Source: JAITVB01 sp031553805 (GTDB lineage Bacteria > Bacteroidota > Bacteroidia > Bacteroidales > Rikenellaceae). From it: a stretch of DNA of 64,000 nt. Each line of letters begins with the position of its first letter. The stretch's first letter is position 1. The notes beneath the pieces are model-generated. The model had not been told where the DNA came from and searched no databases. It saw nothing but the letters and a program-made list of their open reading frames with translations. The stretch lies in NCBI GenBank assembly GCA_031553805.1, contig JAVBLC010000002.1:186001-250000 (forward strand). Reading direction: 5' to 3'. The translations under genes were made by a program, and so were the position numbers. Below, piece after piece: positions 26,153-35,715 of the stretch.

Positions 26153-26552
26153 AAGTTCTCTGCATTTACGAAGTGCCGATAGGCGCAGGGCGAAGCCCTG
26201 CAACGCGCATATAGCCGATTGGCGTGAAGAACCGAAGCTCAGCGACCAACGGGAGCTAAAAATGCGGAAGAAAGCGCCAGCAAAGTCCACTGTTTGACGT
26301 CCGTAGGACCGAGTTGTGGACGCGGCAGCTTTCCGAAGCATTTTTTAGCCAATCGGGTAAAGCGCTTGATTTTTAATGTTACGTCGCTGCGCACCGTGAG
26401 CTCTCCCGCCACTAACGTGGCGACATCGGTTGCAACTTTTTTTATCAAGAAAAAAAGTTGGTGCTTTCCGGCACTCAGGAGAATAAGTTCTTTAGGAATA
26501 GCGGAAAATCCCCTGGTGCAGGGCTGCGCCCCGCACGCTATTTAGGGGCCAC
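26153..26552 (+). repeat. Intergenic repeat R2, copy B, with unit U inserted
   Basis: Full-length R2. The outer stem pairs AAAAATGCGGAA with TTCCGAAGCATTTTT (one bulge), the middle stem GTCCAC (26285-26290) with GTGGAC (26316-26321), and the inner hairpin is GTCC-GTA-GGAC. The 3' part has AGCGCTTGATTTTT, then unit U (26377-26429), then a CAACTTTTTTT/AAAAAAAGTTG hairpin. The tail GGCACTCAGGAG resembles copies A and E. Confidence 0.75.
26377..26429 (+). repeat. Unit U (53 bp), copy 1
   Basis: Begins TGTTACGTCGCTGCGC and ends GCGACATCGG. It contains the conserved CCGTGAGCTC and a core hairpin GCCAC-TAACG-TGGC. It is nearly identical to the minus-strand copy at 45512-45564. It is absent from the matching position in R2 copy E (about 35960), so it reads as an insertion. 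Confidence 0.7.
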
Positions 26553-26760
26553 CGCACAAGAGATTTTTATGCATTGGAAGGTTACCTTCGCCGGGCCGGG
26601 TCGGGCATAAAAATCTCTGGAAAAGCTGCCCCCCGCGCAGGAGGGAACGGCTCCGCGAGGGTACTGCCGCTTTTTATAAAAAGCGCCGCAACCGAGGTCG
26701 CTGCGTAGCAGCGGGCGAGCTCAGCGGAGCTAAAAATTTTTCTGGAAAGCTGCGCTTTCC
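26553..26760 (+). repeat. Intergenic repeat R1, copy B, directly before sufS
   Basis: H1 arms are at 26559-26572 and 26605-26618, with inner GAAGG-TTA-CCTTC. H2 is near 26666-26687. H3 is GGAAAGC-TGC-GCTTTCC (26744-26760). Between H2 and H3 a 40-bp minus-strand unit U (26692-26731, CCGAGGTCGCTGCGTAGCAG to GAGCT) is inserted where copy A has none. TTACTTTA follows near 26766. Confidence 0.8.
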
Positions 26761-26784
26761 TTTACTTACTTTACAGGAAAAGTT

Positions 26785-28005
26785 ATGCTTGATATTACGA
26801 AAATACGGGAAGATTTTCCGATCCTCGGTTTACAGGTTTACGGCCGCCCGCTCGTCTATCTCGACAGCGGCGCCACCGCCCAGAAACCCCGCCGCGTCAT
26901 CGACCGCGTCGACTGGATGCAAACCCACCTCAACGCCAATGTCCACCGCGGCGTACACTACCTGAGCGAACAGGCCACCGAAGCCTACGAAGCCGCACGC
27001 GAACGCGTCCGTCGATTCATTAACGCGGAAAAACGCGCCGAAATCGTCTTCACTTCCGGCGCCACCCAAGCCATCAACACCGTCGCCTACAGCTACGGCG
27101 AGGCATTTTTTAAACCGGGCGACAATGTGATCCTGACCGTGATGGAACACCACTCCAACATCGTCCCCTGGCAACTGGTCTGCGACCGGAAGGGAGTTGA
27201 AATCCGTGTGCTACCCATCGACGACGTCGGTCGCCTGATGACCGAGAAGCTGCCCGAATTGCTCGACGACCGCACAAAAATGGTCGCCCTTACCCAAGCC
27301 TCGAACGTGCTCGGCACCTGTCCCGATTTAAGGTATGTGATCGACACGGCCCACGCCGCGGGTGTCCCCGTACTGATCGACGGCTGCCAGGGCATTGTCC
27401 ACGGCGGGATCGACGTGCAAGCCCTCGACTGCGATTTTTACGCTTTCTCCGGCCACAAGCTCTACGGCCCGACCGGCACCGGCGTGCTCTACGCCAAAGA
27501 ACGCTGGCTCGAAGCGATGCCCCCTTTCCTGGGCGGCGGCGACATGGTGGGCACGGTTACGTTCGAAAAAACGACCTACGCCGAATTGCCCCTCAAATTC
27601 GAAGCGGGCACGGCCAACTACATTGGTGCCGTCGGGCTGGCCGAAGCGATTGATTATGTACAAACGTTCGATCCCGCCGAGATTAAAGCCCATGAGGCGG
27701 CCCTGTTGGCCCGCGCGACGAAAAACCTCGAAGCGATCGACGGCGTAACGATCTACGGTACCCAACCCGGGAAATGCCCTATCGTGTCGTTCACCGCCGC
27801 CGGGGCACATCCCTACGACATCGGGATGATCCTCGACAAACAGGGCATCGCCGTCCGCACGGGGACCCACTGCGCCGAGCCGCTGATGACGCGCTTCGGC
27901 CTGACGGGCATGGCCCGCGCCTCGTTTGCCATTTACAACACGCTCGACGAAGCCGATGTCCTGGCCGAAGGCCTGCGTAAAGCCCTCTCGATGTTGAGGG
28001 GATAA
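26785..28005 (+). CDS. sufS: Cysteine desulfurase SufS
   Basis: 406 residues. A fold-type I PLP enzyme of the SufS/CsdA group. Visible are YLDSGATAQKP near the start, NVHRGVHYLSEQAT, the PLP lysine Lys225 in FSGHKLYGPTG, and the catalytic Cys363 in RTGTHCAEPL. It removes sulfur from cysteine as a persulfide for the SufB scaffold. No SufE or SufU is adjacent. maf follows 26 bp downstream. Upstream lies the R2-R1 repeat block. Confidence 0.96.
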   Translation: MLDITKIREDFPILGLQVYGRPLVYLDSGATAQKPRRVIDRVDWMQTHLNANVHRGVHYLSEQATEAYEAARERVRRFINAEKRAEIVFTSGATQAINTVAYSYGEAFFKPGDNVILTVMEHHSNIVPWQLVCDRKGVEIRVLPIDDVGRLMTEKLPELLDDRTKMVALTQASNVLGTCPDLRYVIDTAHAAGVPVLIDGCQGIVHGGIDVQALDCDFYAFSGHKLYGPTGTGVLYAKERWLEAMPPFLGGGDMVGTVTFEKTTYAELPLKFEAGTANYIGAVGLAEAIDYVQTFDPAEIKAHEAALLARATKNLEAIDGVTIYGTQPGKCPIVSFTAAGAHPYDIGMILDKQGIAVRTGTHCAEPLMTRFGLTGMARASFAIYNTLDEADVLAEGLRKALSMLRG

Positions 28006-28031
28006 GTTCACCAAAGACCAAATCCGAAAAA

Positions 28032-28643
28032 ATGCTCCTGCCCGAACGCCTGAAGAGTTACCGCCTGATCCTCGCCAGCCAGTCGCCCCGCCGCCGCCAA
28101 CTGATGGCCGACGCGGAAATGAATTACACGCTGGCCGACGACTACGAAGTCCAAGAAATTTTTCCGGAGGGCATGGCCCCCGAAGAGGTGCCGGCCTACC
28201 TCTCCGCCCTTAAATCGGCCGCCTATCCGAAACCGTTGGCTGCCGACGAAATTCTCGTCACGGCCGACACGATCGTCATCGTCGACGGCGAGGTGATCGG
28301 CAAACCCGATGGCCGCGAGGGAGCGATCCGGATGCTCGGAAAACTTTCCGGCCGCCGCCACGAAGTGATCACCGGCGTCACGCTTCGCAACCCGGCGCTG
28401 ACGAAAAATTTTGCGGCTCACTCTTCGGTTTTTTTTCGTACATTGAACGCCGAAGAGATCGCGTATTACGTCGACCGCTACCGCCCGCTGGACAAGGCCG
28501 GGGCTTACGGCATCCAGGAGTGGATCGGCTACGTGGGCATCGAGCGCATTGAAGGCTCGTTCTATAACGTGATGGGCCTGCCCACGCAGATGCTCTACCT
28601 TGAACTCTCGAAAATGATTGACCAACTCGAAAACAAACCATAA
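28032..28643 (+). CDS. maf: Maf-like nucleoside triphosphate pyrophosphatase
   Basis: 203 residues. The Maf signature SQSPRRRQL is near the N-terminus, followed by ADTIVIVDGEVIGKP and the C-terminal GAYGIQEWIGYVGIERIEGS. Maf proteins hydrolyse non-canonical or modified NTPs to monophosphates (house cleaning, with an older link to septum formation). Its stop codon abuts the ATG of the S46 peptidase gene with no gap, so the two are probably co-transcribed, likely with sufS. Confidence 0.94.
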   Translation: MLLPERLKSYRLILASQSPRRRQLMADAEMNYTLADDYEVQEIFPEGMAPEEVPAYLSALKSAAYPKPLAADEILVTADTIVIVDGEVIGKPDGREGAIRMLGKLSGRRHEVITGVTLRNPALTKNFAAHSSVFFRTLNAEEIAYYVDRYRPLDKAGAYGIQEWIGYVGIERIEGSFYNVMGLPTQMLYLELSKMIDQLENKP

Positions 28644-30767
28644 ATGAAACACATTTTCATAATTTTCATCCTCTCGCTGTTGACGTTTGGCCGTGCCACT
28701 GCCGACGAAGGCATGTGGCTTCCCAGCCTTGTGGGAAAGATGCGCTACGATGACATGAAGAAGAACGGTTTTCAATTGAAAGCATCTGACCTTTACGACG
28801 TCAACCGGTCGAGCCTCAAGGATGCGATCGTCCTATTCGGCTCGGGTTGCACGGGCGAAATCGTTTCCGACCGCGGCCTGCTCTTCACGAACCACCACTG
28901 CGGCTACGGCCAGATCCAGGCCCACAGCAGCGTCGAACACGACTACCTGACCGATGGTTTCTGGGCCCGTACCCCGGCCGAAGAACTGCCCAACCCGGGC
29001 CTCAAGGTGAAAATCCTGGTGCGGATGGACGACGTCACCAAGCAATCCCTCAAAGGCGTGACCGACCAGATGTCGGAATCGGAACGCCAGGGCGCGATCC
29101 GCACCAACAACGTCGACATCATTGCCGCCGCCACGAAAGACACCCGTTACGAAGCTTCGGTCGAAGCGTTCTACTACGGCAACCAATACTTTTTGTTTGT
29201 CTACGAAGTGTTCGAGGATGTCCGCCTGGTCGGCGCACCGCCTTCGTCGATCGGGAAATTCGGCGGCGACACCGACAACTGGATGTGGCCCCGCCACACC
29301 GGCGATTTTTCGATTTTTCGCATATACGCCGACAAACAGAATCGTCCGGCGCCTTATTCTCCGGACAACGTACCCTACCGCCCGAAACAATTCTTCACGA
29401 TCTCGATGGCCGGGGCTGACGAGGGCGATTTTACGTTTGTCTACGGCTTTCCGGGACGCACCTACGAATACATCACCTCCGACGCCGTCGACTATATGGT
29501 CAACCTGGGCAATCCCCACAAGATCGCCCTGCGCACGATCCGCCTCGACATCATGACCGCCGAGCAGGAGCGCGACGTGGCGACCCGCATTATGTACGCC
29601 TCGAAACACGCCGGGGTGGCCAATGCCTGGAAAAAGTGGCAGGGCGAACTTAAAGGCATCGTCCGCCTCGACGTCGTGGGCCAGAAGCGGGCCCTCGAGG
29701 CGCAATTCACCGACTGGGCGGCGAACAAACCCGAGTACAGCAACGTGTTGCCCGCCCTTTCGGATCTTTACCGGGACCTCGACCACTTCGCCTTCCAGCG
29801 CGATTATTACCTGGAGGCTTTCGCCCCGATCGAACTCACGACGTTTGCCGGGGCCTTTGCCCGCACGACTTCCGGCGAGATCGACGCGACCTATGCCGGC
29901 CGCCAGCGCAAGGCGGCCGCCGACTTTTTCAAGAATTACTCGCCGGTGATCGACCTGGCTACGGCCGTCGCCCTGCTCGAAGCGTACTACGAAAATTGTT
30001 CGTATGAACCGGCGGTGCGGAATATTTTTGACGGCTACATCAAGCAATACGGCTCGATTGCGGCTACCGTCGAACATATCTTCAATACTTCCGTTTTCGT
30101 GTCGCAGGATCAGGTTGAACGCCTGCTTGCCCTCCCTGCTGAGGAGTTGAAGCAGAAAGTCAACGCTGATCCCGCCGTGGTCCTTTACCGGGCGTTCAAC
30201 AACGCCTACACGACGATCTTCCTGCCGCGCTACACCGAACTCTCGTCCCAGATCGAACTGCAATACCGCACCTATATGCGGGGCCTGATGGCAATGCAAA
30301 AGGGCAAGCAATTCTATCCCGATGCCAACTCGACCCTGCGCGTGGCCTACGGCAAGGTCGACGGTTACGTGCCGGCTGACGGCGTCTACTACGAATCCCA
30401 CACCACGCTCGACGGCGTGATGGAAAAAGATTCGCCTGAAATATACGACTACGATGTGCCCCAACGCCTGCGCGAGATCTACGCCGCCAAGGATTACGGC
30501 CCCTACGCAGTCGATGGCACGGTGCCCGTAGCCTTTATCGCCACCAACCACACCACGGGCGGCAACTCGGGCAGCCCGATCCTCAACGGCCGCGGCGAGT
30601 TGCTCGGCCTCAACTTCGACCGCACGTGGGAGAGCACGATGAGCGACGTGAAATACGACCCCGTGATCTGCCGCAACATATCGGTCGACATCCGCTATGT
30701 GCTCTTCGTGATCGACAAGGTGGCCGATGCGGGCTACCTCCTTGATGAAATGCGTTTTGCCAAATAA
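28644..30767 (+). CDS. S46 dipeptidyl-peptidase, DPP11-type (Asp/Glu-specific)
   Basis: 707 residues with a signal peptide (MKHIFIIFILSLLTFGRATA). A periplasmic serine exopeptidase of family S46. His85 sits in TNHHCGYG, GDTDNWMWPRHTGDF carries the Asp region, and Ser642 is in GGNSGSP. Eighteen residues after the serine is Arg660 in GLNFDRTWE. In the Porphyromonas enzymes Arg at this position marks DPP11 (Asp/Glu at P1) and Gly marks DPP7, so acidic specificity is predicted. It would release dipeptides for amino-acid fermentation. The GH2 gene starts 15 bp after its stop. Confidence 0.93.
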   Translation: MKHIFIIFILSLLTFGRATADEGMWLPSLVGKMRYDDMKKNGFQLKASDLYDVNRSSLKDAIVLFGSGCTGEIVSDRGLLFTNHHCGYGQIQAHSSVEHDYLTDGFWARTPAEELPNPGLKVKILVRMDDVTKQSLKGVTDQMSESERQGAIRTNNVDIIAAATKDTRYEASVEAFYYGNQYFLFVYEVFEDVRLVGAPPSSIGKFGGDTDNWMWPRHTGDFSIFRIYADKQNRPAPYSPDNVPYRPKQFFTISMAGADEGDFTFVYGFPGRTYEYITSDAVDYMVNLGNPHKIALRTIRLDIMTAEQERDVATRIMYASKHAGVANAWKKWQGELKGIVRLDVVGQKRALEAQFTDWAANKPEYSNVLPALSDLYRDLDHFAFQRDYYLEAFAPIELTTFAGAFARTTSGEIDATYAGRQRKAAADFFKNYSPVIDLATAVALLEAYYENCSYEPAVRNIFDGYIKQYGSIAATVEHIFNTSVFVSQDQVERLLALPAEELKQKVNADPAVVLYRAFNNAYTTIFLPRYTELSSQIELQYRTYMRGLMAMQKGKQFYPDANSTLRVAYGKVDGYVPADGVYYESHTTLDGVMEKDSPEIYDYDVPQRLREIYAAKDYGPYAVDGTVPVAFIATNHTTGGNSGSPILNGRGELLGLNFDRTWESTMSDVKYDPVICRNISVDIRYVLFVIDKVADAGYLLDEMRFAK

Positions 30768-30781
30768 AGCCCCTGCAGGTT

Positions 30782-33700
30782 ATGAAGAAAAACATCGGTC
30801 TGGCCCTGTTGGCCTCGGTAGTATTGGGAACGGCGGCTACGGCCCAGCAGCTTCTGCCCGAGTGGCGCGACGCCCGGGTGGTCGGCATCGGCAAAGAATA
30901 TCCCCACACCGACTTTATGAGTTTCACGGACCGCAACCAGGCGCTCACGGGCAACTACGCGCTTTCCGATTACTATAGACCGCTCAACGGTAAATGGAAA
31001 TTCACCTGGGCCGACAGCCAGACGAAGCTGATCCCCGATTTTTATACCGTAGGGTATAACGACGCCTCGTGGGGTGAGATCGACGTCCCGGCCAACTGGG
31101 AGATCAACGGTTACGGAATACCCATATACCTCAATAAGCCTTACGAGTTTAATCCTGAAAACCCTCAGCCGCCGACGCTTCCCGCCGATGTGCCGGTGGG
31201 GATGTACCGCACCGAGTTCACCGTGCCGCTGGCGTGGATCGACAAACAGATTTTTTTGCATTTTGCGGGTGTGAAATCAGGATTCTATCTCTATGTCAAC
31301 GGAAAGAAGGTAGGCTATAGCGAAGATTCGAAAAACCCGGCCGAATTTGACGTAACCAATTATGTGAAAGACGGCCGCAACACGCTCGCCCTCGAAGTTT
31401 ACCGCTGGAGCACGGGCAGCTGGCTCGAATGCCAGGATTTCTGGCGCATCAGCGGTATAGAAAGAGAAGTCTATTTGACCGCCCGCCCCAAAGTCAGGGT
31501 GCGCGATTTCGCGGTCAACTCGACGCTTTCGGCTTCCTATAAAGACGGTGTGCTCGATTTTGCAGCCGTTGTTAAATCCCATTTTTTGCAGAACAAGTCT
31601 GCCAAAGTCTTCTTTGAATTGCTCGCCCCCGACGGCCGGATCCTCAATACGGCCAACCAGGAGGTTTTTTTGCAGCTACGCGGTGAGGACACCGTCCATT
31701 TCAATGCGCTCGTTCCCGACGTCGAAGCGTGGAGCGCCGAATCGCCCACGCTCTACACCGTGGTGACCCGGCTCCAGTATGAAGGCCGCAACGTTGAGTA
31801 CATCGCCACCAAGGTCGGTTTCCGCACGGTTGAAACCCGCGGCAACCAGTTGCTGGTCAACGGCCAGGCGATCAAGGTCAAAGGTGTCAACCTCCACGAA
31901 CACCACGGCCGCACCGGCCATGTGGTCGACGAGGGCACCCTGCGCCGCGACTTCGAACTGATGAAACGCGCCAACGTCAACGCTATCCGCACGAGCCACT
32001 ATCCCCAACAGCGCCGCTTCTACGAACTGTGCGACGAATACGGTTTCTACGTGTGCAGCGAAGCCAACATCGAGTCGCACGGGATGGGTTACGGGCTCGA
32101 CCGCACGCTGGGCAACAACCCGCTCTTCCTCAACGCCCACATGGACCGCACGAAAAATATGTACGAGCGCACGAAGAGCCACCCGAGCGTGATCTTTTTT
32201 TCATTGGGCAACGAGGCGGGCAACGGGTATAACTTTTATGAAACTTACCTCTGGATAAAATCCAAGGAGAAGATGCGCCCGGTGCAGTACGAACGTGCGG
32301 GCGAGGAGTGGAACACCGACATCATCTGCCCGATGTATCCGAGCGCCGCCGTCCTCGAAACGTGGGCCAAGGGCGAACACGCGCGCCCTTATATCGCTTG
32401 TGAATACGCCCACGCGATGGGCAACAGCACGGGCAACCTGCGCGACTGGTGGGAGGTGGTTTATCGCTACCCGAACCTTCAGGGCGGCTTCATCTGGGAC
32501 TGGGTCGACCAGGCGATCTGGAACCCGGCCGAGGGCGGCTTCTGGGCCTACGGCGGCGACTATGGCATGAACACTCCCTCGGACGGCAATTTCGTGTGCA
32601 ACGGCCTGGTGAGCGCCGACCGCACGCCCCATCCGGCGCTGGCCGAAGTGAAAAAGGTTTATCAGCACGTGCTGTTCGAAGCCGTCGATCCCGCTGCCGG
32701 AAAGTTCCGGATCACGAACCGCCACGATTTTACCAACCTCGACCAATTCGAACTCCGCTACCGCATCTATTCGGGTGGCGCGTCAACATTGGCCGAGGGG
32801 GCGCTGCCCCTCTCGCTCGCCCCGGGCGAAACGGGGGCGGTCGATGTGCCGATTCCGATGCTCAAGCGCCGCGACGGCGTGGCCACCGAATACTTTTTGA
32901 GATTTTCGTTGGTGACGAAACAGGCATCCGCACTTTTGCCGAAAGGTTTTGAAGTGGCTTCTGAGCAATTCCCGATGCCGTCGCTTTCTACCCCGAAGCA
33001 GGCTTACGTATCTACAGGAAGGGTTGCCTCGCTCTCGGTCAATGAATTGGGCTCGGAAATTACCATCAGTTCACCCGTCGTGAAATTCGCGTTCGATAAA
33101 TCGGCTGGAGTGCCCACCCGGTATGAGATCGCCGGAACCAACTACTTCGAGAAAGGTTTCGGTCTGCATCCCAATTTTTGGCGCGGCCCGACCGACAACG
33201 ATTACGGCAATAAAATGCCCTCGCGCCTCCAGCCGTGGAAACAGGCGGGACAAAATCTAAAAATCCGGTCGGCGGTGTGCGACTCCCCGAGCGGTGAAAA
33301 GATCACCCTGAGCGTCATTTACGACCTTGCGCCGGTCGACGGGACGCTGAAAGTCGATTACACGGTCTACGGCACGGGTGCCGTTCACGTTGCGGCTACG
33401 CTGCCCGCGCTGCCTGCCGGCGTGCCCGACCTGCCGCGCTTCGGCCTGCGGATGCGTCTGCCCGCGCCGATGCACAATGTTGAATACCTCGGCCGCGGCC
33501 CGGGCGAGAATTACGTTGACCGCAACTGGGGTTCCGACATCGGACAATACACGACTACGGCTGAAGAGATGTATTTCCCGTATGTCCGCCCGCAGGAAAA
33601 CGGCCACCGCACCGACGTCCGCTGGGTAGCGTTCTATGACGACGGCGGCCGCGGCCTGGCGGTCGAAGCCGATAAGACTATTGAGTTCAACGCCCTGCGC

Positions 33701-34012
33701 AACAGCGTCGAAGACTTCGATGGCCAGGAATCAGACCGTCCCTACCAACTCTACTACTACATCCCCCAAACCACGGAACAGCTCGTCAATCTGCGACCGA
33801 AGCAGACCCACACGAATGACATCCGTCCGTGCGACTACGTCGAGGTGTGCATCGACGGCGCGATGATGGGTGTGGCGGGCGACAACGCGTGGGGTGCAAT
33901 GCCTTACGAAGACTATCGTCTGCCTGCAACAAAAGGCTACAGCGTCGGGTTTACCCTCCATCCTTTCCTCGGGGCGAAAACCATTCCGGGAGTTCTCGGT
34001 TACACCTATTGA
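30782..34012 (+). CDS. GH2 beta-galactosidase (LacZ-type, exported)
   Basis: 1076 residues with a signal peptide (MKKNIGLALLASVVLGTAATA). Domain order is that of long LacZ-like GH2 enzymes: an N-terminal sugar-binding domain (DVPANWEINGYGIPIY), two Ig-like domains, a TIM barrel with the acid/base Glu478 (SLGNEAGNG) and the nucleophile Glu541 (CEYAHAMGNS), and a C-terminal beta-sandwich small-chain domain (NFWRGPTDNDYGNKM, then LGRGPGENYVDR). It would cleave terminal beta-galactosides in the periplasm. There are no SusC/D genes nearby, so it is not part of a visible polysaccharide locus. Confidence 0.94.
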   Translation: MKKNIGLALLASVVLGTAATAQQLLPEWRDARVVGIGKEYPHTDFMSFTDRNQALTGNYALSDYYRPLNGKWKFTWADSQTKLIPDFYTVGYNDASWGEIDVPANWEINGYGIPIYLNKPYEFNPENPQPPTLPADVPVGMYRTEFTVPLAWIDKQIFLHFAGVKSGFYLYVNGKKVGYSEDSKNPAEFDVTNYVKDGRNTLALEVYRWSTGSWLECQDFWRISGIEREVYLTARPKVRVRDFAVNSTLSASYKDGVLDFAAVVKSHFLQNKSAKVFFELLAPDGRILNTANQEVFLQLRGEDTVHFNALVPDVEAWSAESPTLYTVVTRLQYEGRNVEYIATKVGFRTVETRGNQLLVNGQAIKVKGVNLHEHHGRTGHVVDEGTLRRDFELMKRANVNAIRTSHYPQQRRFYELCDEYGFYVCSEANIESHGMGYGLDRTLGNNPLFLNAHMDRTKNMYERTKSHPSVIFFSLGNEAGNGYNFYETYLWIKSKEKMRPVQYERAGEEWNTDIICPMYPSAAVLETWAKGEHARPYIACEYAHAMGNSTGNLRDWWEVVYRYPNLQGGFIWDWVDQAIWNPAEGGFWAYGGDYGMNTPSDGNFVCNGLVSADRTPHPALAEVKKVYQHVLFEAVDPAAGKFRITNRHDFTNLDQFELRYRIYSGGASTLAEGALPLSLAPGETGAVDVPIPMLKRRDGVATEYFLRFSLVTKQASALLPKGFEVASEQFPMPSLSTPKQAYVSTGRVASLSVNELGSEITISSPVVKFAFDKSAGVPTRYEIAGTNYFEKGFGLHPNFWRGPTDNDYGNKMPSRLQPWKQAGQNLKIRSAVCDSPSGEKITLSVIYDLAPVDGTLKVDYTVYGTGAVHVAATLPALPAGVPDLPRFGLRMRLPAPMHNVEYLGRGPGENYVDRNWGSDIGQYTTTAEEMYFPYVRPQENGHRTDVRWVAFYDDGGRGLAVEADKTIEFNALRNSVEDFDGQESDRPYQLYYYIPQTTEQLVNLRPKQTHTNDIRPCDYVEVCIDGAMMGVAGDNAWGAMPYEDYRLPATKGYSVGFTLHPFLGAKTIPGVLGYTY

Positions 34013-34032
34013 CCCGGCCGAAAGACTTGTTT

Positions 34033-34071
34033 CGGGGCCGGGAAAAATCAATTCCCGGCCCCGATGCTTTT
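34033..34071 (+). terminator. Terminator after the GH2 gene
   Basis: CGGGGCCGGGA (34033-34043) pairs perfectly with TCCCGGCCCCG (34053-34063) and is followed by ATGCTTTT. Confidence 0.85.
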
Positions 34072-34130
34072 CAGTCGTGTTGTTTCTCGAAAAATATAAA
34101 AAACAGGTAGTTAATAAATAAATTTTTAGC

Positions 34131-34138
34131 TATATTTG
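34131..34138 (+). promoter_or_regulatory. Promoter -7 box of gdhA
   Basis: TATATTTG, 89 bp before the ATG at 34228, in an A/T-rich stretch. No TTTG lies 19-20 bp upstream. Confidence 0.6.
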
Positions 34139-34227
34139 TTTTGATAGCGTGCAAATTCCGTATGCCCGGAGGCGCTTTTGTTATTTTTGACATTCGTGCG
34201 TTAAAAACCTTTAAATAAAAAACACTT

Positions 34228-35565
34228 ATGAACGTCACTCAACTGATGAACGACCTGGAAGCCAGACATCCGGGCGAAGCCGAATACCTGCAAGCCGTGC
34301 GCGAAGTGCTGGTGTCCGTTGAAGAGATCTACAACCAGCATCCCCAGTTCGAGGCGAACAAGATCGCTGAACGTATCGTCGAACCCGACCGCATTTTCAC
34401 CTTCAAGGTGCCCTGGGTCGACGACCGGGGCCAGGTGCAGGTCAACCTCGGTTACCGCGTCCAGTATAACAACGCCATCGGTCCTTACAAGGGCGGGTTG
34501 CGTTTCCACCCGAGCGTCAACCTGAGCATCCTGAAATTCCTCGGGTTCGAACAGACGTTCAAGAATGCGCTCACTACGCTGCCGATGGGCGGCGCCAAGG
34601 GGGGCTCTGATTTTAATCCCAAGGGAAAATCCGACGCCGAAATCATGCGTTTCTGCCAGGCCTTTATGGTCGAACTGTGGCGCTACATCGGCCCCGAAAC
34701 CGACGTTCCGGCGGGCGACATCGGCGTGGGTGCCCGCGAAGTGGGCTACCTCTACGGGATGTACCGCAAACTGGCCCGCGAAAACACGGGCGTGTTGACC
34801 GGCAAGGGGATGACCTACGGCGGTTCGCTGATCCGTCCCGAAGCGACGGGTTTCGGTGCGGTCTATTTCCTGCGCCGCATGCTCGAACGCCAGGGCATCG
34901 ACATCAAGGGTAAACGGGTGTCGATCTCCGGTTTCGGCAACGTGGCCTGGGGGGCGGCGCTCAAAGCCGTTGAATTCGGCGCCAAGGTGATTACCATCTC
35001 GGGCCCTGACGGCTACATCTATGATCCGGCCGGCCTCGACGCCGAAAAGATCGCCTATATGCTTGAACTCCGCGCATCGAACAACGACGTGGTGGCTCCT
35101 TATGCCGATCGTTTCGCCGGTTCTAAATTTGTCGCGGGCCGTCGTCCGTGGGAAGTAGAAACCGACATCGCCCTGCCGTGCGCCACGCAGAACGAACTGG
35201 GCGAGGCCGATGCCAAACAGTTGATCGCCAACAAGGTGACCTGCGTGGCTGAGGTGTCGAACATGGGTTGTACGCCCGAAGCGATCGAAGCCTTTATCCA
35301 CAGCCGCACGATGTACGCTCCGGGCAAGGCGGTCAACGCCGGCGGGGTAGCGACCTCGGGCCTGGAGATGACCCAGAACTCGATGAAGATCAACTGGACG
35401 GCCCCTGAGGTCGACGCCAAGTTGCAGCAGATCATGGAGTCGATCCACGGCGCCTGCCTCGAGTTCGGCACCGAAAAGGACGGCTATGTCAATTACATGA
35501 AAGGCGCCAACATCGCCGGCTTCATGAAGGTTGCACGTTCAATGGTAGAACAAGGCGTCCTGTAA
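34228..35565 (+). CDS. gdhA: NADP-type glutamate dehydrogenase
   Basis: 445 residues, the length of hexameric class-I enzymes. Substrate-binding GPYKGGLRFHPSVN has Lys88, and GGAKGGSDFNPKGKS has the catalytic Lys124. The Rossmann loop is SGFGNVAWGAALKAVEF. It forms glutamate from 2-oxoglutarate and ammonia, the main ammonia-assimilation route in gut Bacteroidales. It is transcribed alone with its own promoter and terminator. NADP use is inferred from length and family resemblance. Confidence 0.95.
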   Translation: MNVTQLMNDLEARHPGEAEYLQAVREVLVSVEEIYNQHPQFEANKIAERIVEPDRIFTFKVPWVDDRGQVQVNLGYRVQYNNAIGPYKGGLRFHPSVNLSILKFLGFEQTFKNALTTLPMGGAKGGSDFNPKGKSDAEIMRFCQAFMVELWRYIGPETDVPAGDIGVGAREVGYLYGMYRKLARENTGVLTGKGMTYGGSLIRPEATGFGAVYFLRRMLERQGIDIKGKRVSISGFGNVAWGAALKAVEFGAKVITISGPDGYIYDPAGLDAEKIAYMLELRASNNDVVAPYADRFAGSKFVAGRRPWEVETDIALPCATQNELGEADAKQLIANKVTCVAEVSNMGCTPEAIEAFIHSRTMYAPGKAVNAGGVATSGLEMTQNSMKINWTAPEVDAKLQQIMESIHGACLEFGTEKDGYVNYMKGANIAGFMKVARSMVEQGVL

Positions 35566-35578
35566 GCGTGCTGCCGTA

Positions 35579-35710
35579 GGCTGCGCGCATCGCACGACAT
35601 CTTTCACCGATCCTTCACTTTTCGGATGCTTACGTATTTTAGTATGCTCCGCTACGAAAAGCAAACGATCGGCAAAACCTGCCGCACGCTACGCACACCG
35701 AAGGTGATCC
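35579..35710 (+). repeat. Intergenic repeat R3, copy 3
   Basis: Starts 13 bp after the gdhA stop. The stem CTTTTCG (35618-35624) pairs with CGAAAAG (35655-35661). The apical stem is held mainly by A-T and wobble pairs. The GCACGACATCTTTCACCGAT stretch is shared with copies 1 and 2. Confidence 0.75.
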
Positions 35711-35715
35711 TAAAT

